From NCBI RefSeq assembly GCF_016406305.1, contig NZ_CP066369.1:2498501-2562500 (forward strand): a stretch of DNA of 64,000 nucleotides, in the 5' to 3' direction. Numbering within the stretch: the first letter of the stretch is position 1; the number at the start of each line of letters is the position of its first letter. The notes below the pieces were generated by a model that saw only the letters and a program-made list of their open reading frames with translations, was not told the DNA's origin and ran no database searches. Source of the stretch: Shewanella putrefaciens (lineage in GTDB: Bacteria > Pseudomonadota > Gammaproteobacteria > Enterobacterales > Shewanellaceae). Shown here one piece after another: positions 42,975-50,833 of this stretch. The position numbers and the translations under genes were made by a program.

Positions 42975-45524
42975 TTAGTTAGCCAAGGCTTTTGAGACTT
43001 TTTCATACATATCTTTCGATAATTCCGGTAAAGCTAACAGTTGTCCCAAACATGCCCTGATCTGCGATTGCCGCGCCTTATCAAACTTCCCAAATTGGAT
43101 CAAAGGGGTCACCATACGCGCTGCGACCTGGGGATTGAGTTTATTCAAGGTAATAAGGCACTCTGTTAAAAAAGCATAACCTTTACCATCGGCGCGGTGA
43201 AATTGATAAATATTGCCTGCGGCAAAACTGCCAATTAACGCGCGTACCCGGTTAGGATTGCTCATGCTAAAGCTGCCGTGCTGCTGTAATTGTCGCAGGG
43301 TATCAATCACATCATCGGCATCACGTGTCGCCTGCAGCATAAACCACTTGTCCATCACTAATGGCGTATCGTGCCAGCGCTGCTCAAATGCCTGCATTAA
43401 GTCGTGGCGACAGGATAAATCACCGACATTCGCGGCCATTAATGCCCCTAGGGAGTCGGTCATATTACCCGCCTGTTCAAACTGGCTTACCACAAAATCC
43501 TCCGCCTCAGCCGATACTCGACTCAACCAATTTAAGCATTGATTCTTAAGAGCGCGGGCCTGCGTACCCTCTACAGCCACTAAGGTACGATACAGGGCGA
43601 CCAATTCATCTTCACAATACGAGGACAGTTCAGTTAATACAAACTCCCGGGCCAATGCTAAGGCATCCAAATCGACACTTTCCGCCTGCTCAATTAAGGC
43701 TGAAGCCGTCGGTATCCCTAGGATTTCAGCAATTAAGGCTGGGTCAAGCTCAGTATTAAGCAATACTCCCTTAAAGCTATCCCGCACTCTTTCATCGAGT
43801 GTCATCGTTTGTTGTTGCTGTAAATGGGCCACGTTTTGCCAAATGGCCTGGCTGACAAGCACCACCGAAGCCTCCCAACGGGCGACTTCACTCGTTGCAA
43901 AACGCATTAAGTGAACCAGTTGATCAACCTCAAAATCGTAGTACAGTTTTACCGGGGCAGAAAAATCTTGCAGTAGTGAAATAACCGGCTTATGGGTTAA
44001 TCCTTCGAAGCTAAACACCTGTTCGGCTTGAGTAAAGTCGAGCACTTGATCCACTAAAGATTGGCCCTTCGCATCTAAAAGCTCGATGCTGAACGGAATA
44101 TGTAACGGCGATGCACAGTTCGCTAAACTTTGTTTGAGCGTCAGCTGATAGATACCCGTTTGCGCGTCGAAACTGTCCGTCGCGGTCACGGCCGGCGTGC
44201 CGGCTTGGCTATACCATAAACGGAATTGGGTTAAATCCACGCCGCTGGCATCTTCCATTGCCGCCACAAAATCATCACAGGTCACAGCTTGACCATCGTG
44301 ACGTTTAAAATACAGTTTCATCCCCGCCTGGAACTTAGTTTCACCAAGCAGAGTGTGCATCATGCGAATGACTTCGGCGCCCTTGTTATACACAGTCACA
44401 GTATAAAAATTATTCATCTCAATCACAGATTCTGGGCGGATCGGATGGGACATAGGCCCTGAATCTTCAGCAAATTGTTGATTCTTGATCACTTTAATTG
44501 CGTGAATTCGATTCACTGCCCGCGAACCTAAATCCGAACTAAATTCTTGATCGCGAAATACCGTTAATCCTTCTTTCAGACTTAACTGAAACCAATCACG
44601 GCAGGTCACACGGTTACCCGTCCAATTGTGGAAATACTCATGGCCCACCACAGACTCAATACCGTGATAATCCTCATCGGTCGCCGTTACGGTATCCGCC
44701 AGCACATATTTAGTGTTGAAGATATTTAAGCCTTTGTTTTCCATCGCTCCCATATTGAAGAAATCGACGGCAACTATCATATAAATATCAAGATCGTACT
44801 CGAGATCAAAGCGAGACTCATCCCAAGCCATAGACTTCTTGAGCGATGCCATCGCATGGGATGCTTTGTGTAAATTGCCTTTATCAACAAAAACTTGTAA
44901 TGACACTTTACGGCTACTGCGGGTGATAAACTCATCTTCTAACAGGTCAAAATCCCCTGCAACTAAGGCGAACAAATAGGCGGGTTTCGGGAAAGGATCC
45001 TGCCAGCAAACATAGTGGCGTCCTTCAGGTAATTCACCCCGTTCGATTAAATTGCCATTGCTCAATAAATACGGGAATGCCGCCCTATCGGCCTCGATAC
45101 GCACAGTATATTTGGCCAATACATCGGGACGGTCGAGGAAATAGGTAATACGTCTAAATCCCTCCGCCTCACATTGCGTGCAATAGGCACCATCGGACAT
45201 ATATAAGCCTTCAAGGCTTGAGTTAGCCTCTGGGTCGAGTTGTGTCTCTATGGCCAGTTCAAATTCATCAAGGTTTGTCTCAAGTTGCAGCTGACCTTGA
45301 CTCAGTTGATAAGGCACTGTTTCACCATTGATGGCAACGGCAAGCAAGACTAAATCATCGCCATCGAGTACCAGTGGCAATGCGTGGGCTGACGTGCGCT
45401 TGACCTTACTTACGGCTTTTACGCGGGTATCTTTACCCGCCAAATTGAAGGCTAAATCGATGGTTTCTATTGTAAAATGAGGCGCTTGATAATCTTTTAA
45501 GTATTTTGCTTGAGCTTGTGTCAT
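42975..45524 (-). CDS. pepN: Aminopeptidase N (M1 family zinc peptidase)
   Basis: PepN removes N-terminal residues from peptides in the cytoplasm and is a main step in late protein breakdown. The GAMEN motif that binds the substrate amino end is at 259-263; the zinc site HEYFH is at 295-299 with the third ligand Glu318 in LSLKEGL. These spacings equal those of E. coli PepN (His297, His301, Glu320). The 849-residue length is close to the family's 870. It is followed by the DUF2835 gene and preceded by prc, from which it is separated by a terminator. Confidence 0.97.
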   Translation of the reverse strand: MTQAQAKYLKDYQAPHFTIETIDLAFNLAGKDTRVKAVSKVKRTSAHALPLVLDGDDLVLLAVAINGETVPYQLSQGQLQLETNLDEFELAIETQLDPEANSSLEGLYMSDGAYCTQCEAEGFRRITYFLDRPDVLAKYTVRIEADRAAFPYLLSNGNLIERGELPEGRHYVCWQDPFPKPAYLFALVAGDFDLLEDEFITRSSRKVSLQVFVDKGNLHKASHAMASLKKSMAWDESRFDLEYDLDIYMIVAVDFFNMGAMENKGLNIFNTKYVLADTVTATDEDYHGIESVVGHEYFHNWTGNRVTCRDWFQLSLKEGLTVFRDQEFSSDLGSRAVNRIHAIKVIKNQQFAEDSGPMSHPIRPESVIEMNNFYTVTVYNKGAEVIRMMHTLLGETKFQAGMKLYFKRHDGQAVTCDDFVAAMEDASGVDLTQFRLWYSQAGTPAVTATDSFDAQTGIYQLTLKQSLANCASPLHIPFSIELLDAKGQSLVDQVLDFTQAEQVFSFEGLTHKPVISLLQDFSAPVKLYYDFEVDQLVHLMRFATSEVARWEASVVLVSQAIWQNVAHLQQQQTMTLDERVRDSFKGVLLNTELDPALIAEILGIPTASALIEQAESVDLDALALAREFVLTELSSYCEDELVALYRTLVAVEGTQARALKNQCLNWLSRVSAEAEDFVVSQFEQAGNMTDSLGALMAANVGDLSCRHDLMQAFEQRWHDTPLVMDKWFMLQATRDADDVIDTLRQLQQHGSFSMSNPNRVRALIGSFAAGNIYQFHRADGKGYAFLTECLITLNKLNPQVAARMVTPLIQFGKFDKARQSQIRACLGQLLALPELSKDMYEKVSKALAN

Positions 45525-45554
45525 TTCGAACCCTTTAACATTGATCTAAATAAG

Positions 45555-45580
45555 AAAAAACGCGCCATAAGCGCGTTTTT
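45555..45580 (-). terminator. Terminator between prc and pepN
   Basis: AAAAAACGCGC and GCGCGTTTTT form a hairpin with a short CATAA loop and T runs on either strand. It follows the prc stop in the direction of transcription. Confidence 0.85.
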
Positions 45581-45608
45581 AAATGGGATAAACCGAGTCG
45601 ATTATCGC

Positions 45609-47654
45609 CTATTGTGCGTTAGTTTTGGCGAGCTTTTTAGCATCGACCATATCTAAGGTGATAAAAGCGGTTTCATCTAAAAATGCATCCGGTAATTCGG
45701 CCTCGTCTTCAATGTCTTCCATTGATTTCACGGCGGCTAAACCATTTGCCACTCGGCGTTCATTGGTTCTATCGAGCACTTTCTTCTCATCGGCTTCCCG
45801 GGAGGCGATACGCTCACTTTCAACCAGAGAAACCGTCTTCTCTTTATGATGCTTTTTAAAGTCTGCAATATCTTGATTGATATAAGCAAACTCTACACTG
45901 CTTTTGATCCGGTTAAGGTGCTTGGCCTCAAGGCTAGTCACTAACTCAGGGGTAATATCATTGAGCGTGCCATATTGTGCCATGGGGACTTTATCCCAAG
46001 GCAAGGCATTCTTTTCTTCCGCTTCACCGTACTCACCCGGCTCTAAGGCACTGGGGTAAGCAATATTGGGGGTGACACCCTTTATCTGAGTGCTACCGCC
46101 ATTAATGCGATAAAACTTCTGAATCGTATATTGCACATGGCCGATTGGCTTCTCATACATATCATAGATACGGCCAAGACTCTTATGCTGTTGCACTGTG
46201 CCTTTACCGAAGCTCGATTCACCGACAATTAGCGCACGATCGTAATCTTGCAATGCAGCGGCAAAAATCTCAGAGGCTGAAGCGCTATAGCGGTCAACCA
46301 TAACCGTCAAGGGACCTGAATAATTTGTTTTACCATCATTGTCACGGTGTGCAGAGACGCGGCCATCGGCATCACGAATTTGTACTACTGGACCCATATC
46401 GATAAAGAGGCCCGTCAGTAATACGGCTTCGGTTAAGGCTCCACCACCATTACCCCGTAAATCGATCACTATACCTTCGACTTTGGCTTCATTAAGTTTG
46501 ACGAGTTCTTTTTCCACATCCTGGGATAAATTCATATAGAAACCAGGAATTTGGATCACGCCAACCTTACGATTCGCATATTCGCCTTCTTTAGGCTCGA
46601 TAATCTTAGAGGTCGCAGCACGATCTTCTAAGCGAATTTTGTCACGCACTAAGGTCACATTGAAGGGTTTAGCATTTGAACCGCCCTTCTTTGGCAGAAT
46701 TTGCAAAACTACCTTACTGCCCTTCGGACCTTTGATCAGATCGACCACATCGTCTAAACGCCAGCCGATCACATCGACAATCTCGCCACCTTCTTGGCCG
46801 ACACCGACAATTTTATCCTCAGGAGAGAGCTTTTCACTGCCTGCAGCAGGACCGCCAGCGATTAAACTCTTGATCACTGTGTAATCATCTTCGAGTTGTA
46901 ACTGCGCTCCAATCCCCTCTAGGCTCAAGTTCATTTCCATTTGGAAACGCTCGGCATTACGTGGAGAAAGATAGCTAGTGTGCGGCTCAATGCTGCGGGA
47001 GAAGGCATTCATCACGCCTTGGAATACGTCTTCACTGTTGGTTTGAGTCAGACGTTTAATGGCGTTGTTGTAACGCTTTTGCAGAATATCAACGATTTCA
47101 GGCCATTTCTTGCCCGTCAACTTGAGATTAAGCGCATCGTATTTAACACGTTGACGCCATAATTCGTTAATTTCAGCCTGATCCTTTGGCCAAGCAGCGT
47201 CATCTCGGTCGTACTCATACGCATCACCGGGTACGCTGAAATCTATTTCTTTATCCAGCAGAGACAAGGCATAGACAAAACCTTCATAGCGGCGTTTTTG
47301 TACCACATCAAACATCTTATATGCGGGTTCAAGCTCGCCTGAAGTCAGCATATCGTCGAATTGATTGAGGTAAGGCTTAAAACCGTCGACATCCGCCTGT
47401 GTTAACACATTGCGGCGGTAATCGAGTTGCTGTAGGTAGCGGTCAAAAATCTGCGCAGAAAACGCGTCATCTAGCGCAAATCTATGGTAGTGCGAACGAG
47501 TGTATAAGTCCGTCACTCTTTTGCTAGCAACTTTATGCTGTGCTTCCTGCTGGAGAGTGGGTAACTCGCTGATTTGAATCGTGGGTGGTACAGCCCAAGC
47601 CGAGAATCCGACAAAAACAGTGGCGATTGAGGTAGCCAAAGTGAGTTTTCGCAT
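45609..47654 (-). CDS. prc: Tail-specific protease Prc (C-terminal processing peptidase)
   Basis: Prc/Tsp is a periplasmic Ser-Lys protease with a PDZ domain; in E. coli it works with NlpI on the hydrolase MepS and cuts the C-terminus of FtsI. From the ATG at 47654 (GGAG ten bases upstream) the protein has 681 residues with signal peptide MRKLTLATSIATVFVGFSAWA. The PDZ part includes LEGIGAQLQLEDDYTVIKSLIAGGPA at about 240. The catalytic Ser is in YSASASEIFAAAL and the Lys in GESSFGKGTVQQ. The C-terminal domain is complete. proQ lies just upstream, the same order as in enterobacteria. Confidence 0.96.
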   Translation of the reverse strand: MRKLTLATSIATVFVGFSAWAVPPTIQISELPTLQQEAQHKVASKRVTDLYTRSHYHRFALDDAFSAQIFDRYLQQLDYRRNVLTQADVDGFKPYLNQFDDMLTSGELEPAYKMFDVVQKRRYEGFVYALSLLDKEIDFSVPGDAYEYDRDDAAWPKDQAEINELWRQRVKYDALNLKLTGKKWPEIVDILQKRYNNAIKRLTQTNSEDVFQGVMNAFSRSIEPHTSYLSPRNAERFQMEMNLSLEGIGAQLQLEDDYTVIKSLIAGGPAAGSEKLSPEDKIVGVGQEGGEIVDVIGWRLDDVVDLIKGPKGSKVVLQILPKKGGSNAKPFNVTLVRDKIRLEDRAATSKIIEPKEGEYANRKVGVIQIPGFYMNLSQDVEKELVKLNEAKVEGIVIDLRGNGGGALTEAVLLTGLFIDMGPVVQIRDADGRVSAHRDNDGKTNYSGPLTVMVDRYSASASEIFAAALQDYDRALIVGESSFGKGTVQQHKSLGRIYDMYEKPIGHVQYTIQKFYRINGGSTQIKGVTPNIAYPSALEPGEYGEAEEKNALPWDKVPMAQYGTLNDITPELVTSLEAKHLNRIKSSVEFAYINQDIADFKKHHKEKTVSLVESERIASREADEKKVLDRTNERRVANGLAAVKSMEDIEDEAELPDAFLDETAFITLDMVDAKKLAKTNAQ

Positions 47655-47682
47655 CAACAAGTTACTCCGTTTTAATAAATGA

Positions 47683-48318
47683 TTACAGCAGGATATGTTC
47701 TGCTCTAACTTTTATGGTTAGGCCACTATCTAACTGAACATGAATATCCTCTTTGTTAATGTCAGTGATCACACCGGCTACGGGTGTCATACCTAACTTA
47801 ACATTGACGCGTTGTTTCTTCGCTAAATCCGTGAGTTGCGCCTGGACTAAATTCACCACAGGTGCGGCTTTTGGAGCGGGTTTAGCGGGACGCTCAGTCT
47901 TAGGACGCTGGGGAACGGCAACTTTTTTAGGCGCGCGTTTGGCTGGCGTTTTCGCTGGGCTCGGCGCCTGTGCGGCACGTTTTGCCTTCGCTTTATCTTG
48001 ACTTTCTTTCAACATAGCTTGAGCGTGATCTATATGCTCTTGCTCTAACTCGCCGCAAGGCTCGCCATCAAGATCCACACGCTGCGCGCCTGCTTTGACA
48101 GACTTCAGGTAACGCCAGCTGCTGGTGTAACGTCTTAAGGCCACTCGCAGTTGAGTTTTACTGACTTTAGAATCATCAGCCAACCTTTCAGCCAAATCTT
48201 GAAACAATCCGATTTTTAATGGCTTAGTTTCACCTTCAGCAATAAAGCACAAAGGAAATGTTTCATACAAATACGCCAAAATTGCATTGGTGTCGGTCAA
48301 CTTATCTGTTGATTCCAT
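47683..48318 (-). CDS. proQ: RNA chaperone ProQ
   Basis: ProQ binds structured 3' ends and small RNAs and affects their stability and pairing. From 48318 it has 211 residues: a FinO-like N-terminal domain (AILAYLYETFPLCF, ALRRYTSSWRYLKSV, RVDLDGEPCGEL), a linker rich in Ala, Lys and Pro (about 110-155), and a C-terminal Tudor-like domain (PVAGVITDINKEDIHVQLDSG). I prefer the second of two adjacent ATGs because GGAAG then lies five bases upstream. It is followed by prc after 28 bases, probably as one operon. Confidence 0.95.
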   Translation of the reverse strand: MESTDKLTDTNAILAYLYETFPLCFIAEGETKPLKIGLFQDLAERLADDSKVSKTQLRVALRRYTSSWRYLKSVKAGAQRVDLDGEPCGELEQEHIDHAQAMLKESQDKAKAKRAAQAPSPAKTPAKRAPKKVAVPQRPKTERPAKPAPKAAPVVNLVQAQLTDLAKKQRVNVKLGMTPVAGVITDINKEDIHVQLDSGLTIKVRAEHILL

Positions 48319-48601
48319 CATTACTTCCACAGTCAAAAAGGGACATCGAATTCGAGGTGATATAAATCAGCTTCTTACGTGTCGTTTATCTTGGTTAAGC
48401 TCACTATCGAGCCAAGGTACAAATTAGCATTCTCGCCGCATTTACTAAAGTTAAAAAAACATAACTTAACAATTTTTTACGGCTTAACATATCAAGCTTA
48501 TTGATGACATGGCCGCCAGCGTAAGCTTAATCGGTGCAAGCGCATATTATAAGGCGCACGCTACCGATTGCGACCATGAATTATGCGTTATTGTACGCAA
48601 A

Positions 48602-49060
48602 TTAATCAAATAGGCAGCTTTCGAAGCTTTTAACCAGCAATTCCAGTCCCTTTTGGTCCTCTTCGTCGAATCTATCGAAGACAGGGCTGTCAATATCGAG
48701 CACCGCAATCACTTTTCCTTGGGCTCTGACTGGCACCACAATTTCTGAATTACTGGCAGAATCACAGGCAATATGACCATCGAACTGGTGCACATCGGCG
48801 ACGCGTTGGGTTTGGTCGGCTAACGCTGCTGTGCCGCAAACGCCTTTTCCTAACGGAATGCGCGTACAAGCCACTTTCCCTTGGAAAGGGCCTAAAACGA
48901 GTTGCTCACCACGCATCACATAAAACCCAACCCAATTGAGTTCGGTAAGATTGTCATTGAGTAAGGCTGAAAAATTAGCCATTGCCGCCACAACATCATC
49001 TTCCCCTTCTAATAGGGCAAGAGTTTGGCGGTTCAATGACTCGTAAAATTTAGATTTCAT
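48602..49060 (-). CDS. msrC: Free methionine-(R)-sulfoxide reductase (GAF domain)
   Basis: MsrC (YebR) reduces free methionine-R-sulfoxide; the 152-residue protein is a single GAF domain. The three redox cysteines are Cys65 (VACTRIPLG), Cys75 (KGVCGTA) and Cys99 (HIACDSASNSEIVVP), with the same spacing (10 and 24 residues) as Cys84, Cys94 and Cys118 of the E. coli enzyme. It lies 17 bases after yebG on the same strand and may be co-transcribed with it, which would place it partly under LexA control. The 265 bases between msrC and proQ show no other feature. Confidence 0.93.
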   Translation of the reverse strand: MKSKFYESLNRQTLALLEGEDDVVAAMANFSALLNDNLTELNWVGFYVMRGEQLVLGPFQGKVACTRIPLGKGVCGTAALADQTQRVADVHQFDGHIACDSASNSEIVVPVRAQGKVIAVLDIDSPVFDRFDEEDQKGLELLVKSFESCLFD

Positions 49061-49077
49061 GACATTTCCTAACCACT

Positions 49078-49377
49078 TTATTCGGCAGCTTCCACCTTTT
49101 TGGCCACTTTCTTCGCTGCGGTTTGATTTGTTGGCGTACTATTAACCTGAACCGCGCCTTTAAGCAAGTTCGTCAGCTCATCTTTATTGTTAGCAAAATA
49201 GAATGCGAGTCGTTCGCTCAGACTCTCATCAATACCTAATTCCGCTTTTTGAATGAAGGGGATCAAGTTATCGGCGATATCGAGCATCTTATCGTAGGCA
49301 TCTGCCTCCTTTTTCGATGTGAATGTCATCTTTTCAACCCCTTCTCTTACCACGACAAACTGTGTAATAACTGCCAT
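49078..49377 (-). CDS. yebG: SOS-induced protein YebG
   Basis: YebG is a small DNA-damage-inducible protein of unknown biochemical role. 99 residues: MAVITQFVVVREGVEKMTFTSKKEADAYDKMLD is the conserved N-terminal part, SERLAFYFANNKDEL the middle, and the tail is Lys/Ala-rich (AAKKVAKKVEAAE). A LexA box lies 14 bases upstream of the ATG, consistent with its SOS regulation in E. coli. Confidence 0.93.
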   Translation of the reverse strand: MAVITQFVVVREGVEKMTFTSKKEADAYDKMLDIADNLIPFIQKAELGIDESLSERLAFYFANNKDELTNLLKGAVQVNSTPTNQTAAKKVAKKVEAAE

Positions 49378-49390
49378 GACTGCCCTCGCA

Positions 49391-49406
49391 CTGTTTTTAT
49401 ATACAG
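49391..49406. promoter_or_regulatory. LexA (SOS) box of yebG
   Basis: CTGTTTTTATATACAG matches CTGT-N8-ACAG exactly and is flanked by CA and TG, extending the dyad. It is placed directly before yebG. The divergent letA gene starts about 175 bases away and is unlikely to be controlled by it. Confidence 0.9.
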
Positions 49407-49581
49407 TGCGCAGAATGACATAGATTGAAGTTGTGATGCAAGTGTTCTGATTAATCTGTATTATTAGGCCGTTTTAGTTATAAGCTGAGCCTGAGTGTTT
49501 AAGCTTTGGGTGCTTACTCTTTGGCTTTTATCAGCTATTCACACATTTGCAGCGATGTTGGGGCTAAGTTAATATTTTTAT

Positions 49582-50214
49582 ATGCATGAAAATACCGCAG
49601 AAAACTCTGTAATCCTCTGTCGTTCCTGCGACTTGGCTATTAGAAAACGAGCCCTACCTTCTGGGGTTAGGGCCCTATGCCCGCGCTGCAGCACCGCTCT
49701 TTATGACACTCCATACTGTTCAGTCAACGGTATGTTAGCCTTGTGCGTCACTGCATTGATCTTTTATTTCCCGGCCAATTTTTTGCCCGTTTTAGAGATC
49801 CACTTCTTAGGTAGCATTCGCACGACAACGGTTTTCCAAGGGGCATTCGCCGTATTTGATCAGGGCTACTGGGTTGTAGGGCTAGCCGTGCTCGCGGCGG
49901 CCGTAATCGGCCCAGGCTTGCTTATCCTGTCCATACTCGCACAAATATTGATTGTAAAATGGGGGCTTTCAATTGCCTTTTGGCGCCGCAGTTTAAAACA
50001 ACTATTAAAGCTGCAGGGGCTGCTGTCGCAATTGACTATGCTGGAAATCTACGTCATCAGTTTTTTAGTTTCGTCGTTCCAACTCTCCGATTTTTCGGAT
50101 ATTTATTTTGGAATGGGCACATTTTGCTTCACTATGCTATTTCTTGTGACTCTTTTTCTACAACGGGAGTACGATCTCGAGCATATGTGGACGCTATTGG
50201 ATGGTCATAGTTAG
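49582..50214 (+). CDS. letA: LetA N-terminal half (PqiA domain protein 1)
   Basis: LetA (YebS) is the inner-membrane partner of the MCE tunnel LetB in lipid transport across the envelope. In E. coli it is one protein of about 427 residues with two PqiA domains; here each domain is its own gene. This 210-residue part has a zinc-ribbon (CRSCDLAIRKR...CPRCSTAL) and four membrane segments, with GLLSQLTMLEIYVISFLVSS as the conserved third-helix region. The stop codon is followed one base later by the ATG of the next gene, so translation is coupled. Start at the ATG at 49582. Confidence 0.9.
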   Translation: MHENTAENSVILCRSCDLAIRKRALPSGVRALCPRCSTALYDTPYCSVNGMLALCVTALIFYFPANFLPVLEIHFLGSIRTTTVFQGAFAVFDQGYWVVGLAVLAAAVIGPGLLILSILAQILIVKWGLSIAFWRRSLKQLLKLQGLLSQLTMLEIYVISFLVSSFQLSDFSDIYFGMGTFCFTMLFLVTLFLQREYDLEHMWTLLDGHS

Positions 50215-50215
50215 T

Positions 50216-50833
50216 ATGAAACAACAAGGAATCGACTTAGGTCTGTGTTTATGCCGCGTTTGTCGGCAACTCAACACAAGTGATAGCACCCATTGTCAAC
50301 GTTGTGAGTCTGTATTGCAGATCCGTGATTATGGCAGTTTGCAAAAAAGTTGGGCGTTACTCATCACAGCGGCAATTTTACTGATCCCAGCCAACCTGTA
50401 CCCTATTACTATGCTGACAAATCAGGGGCAAGTGCGTCACGACACCATCTTTTCCGGCATTGTCCATTTAGTACAGTCCGACATGCTCCCCATCGCCATT
50501 ATCGTATTTATTGCCAGTATTTTAGTGCCTTGGGTTAAAATCATCGGGCTTGCCACGTATCTGTGCGCCATCAGTTTTAATCTGCCGATTTCAAAAAAGA
50601 AGTTAATGGTGGGATTTCATGTAATTGAGTGGATTGGCCGTTGGTCTATGCTCGATTTATTTGTTATTTCACTCACTGTTGCCCTCGTCAATATGGGGCA
50701 ATTGCTCGATGCCAAACCCGCCCCCGCGGCGACGGCATTTGCATTGGTTATTTTGCTGACTCAGCTTGCCGCAAAAGTATTAGATACTCGTTTACTCTGG
50801 GATCGATTGGAACCTCAAGATGACACAAATTGA
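50216..50833 (+). CDS. letA: LetA C-terminal half (PqiA domain protein 2)
   Basis: This is the second PqiA domain protein, about 205 residues from the ATG at 50216 (an in-frame ATG at 50201 overlaps the first gene). It has a zinc-ribbon (CRVCRQLNTSDSTHCQRCESVL) and four membrane helices, with LLIPANLYPITM and WIGRWSMLDLFVISLTVALV, which match the C-terminal half of E. coli LetA. It overlaps letB by 14 bases. Both halves are intact with their own starts, so this is gene fission or the ancestral arrangement, not a sequencing frameshift. Confidence 0.9.
   Translation: MKQQGIDLGLCLCRVCRQLNTSDSTHCQRCESVLQIRDYGSLQKSWALLITAAILLIPANLYPITMLTNQGQVRHDTIFSGIVHLVQSDMLPIAIIVFIASILVPWVKIIGLATYLCAISFNLPISKKKLMVGFHVIEWIGRWSMLDLFVISLTVALVNMGQLLDAKPAPAATAFALVILLTQLAAKVLDTRLLWDRLEPQDDTN

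Noticed and set aside
49582..50833. Frameshift as the reason for the two letA genes
   Set aside because: Each half has its own start and stop with stop-restart coupling and no homopolymer at the junction.
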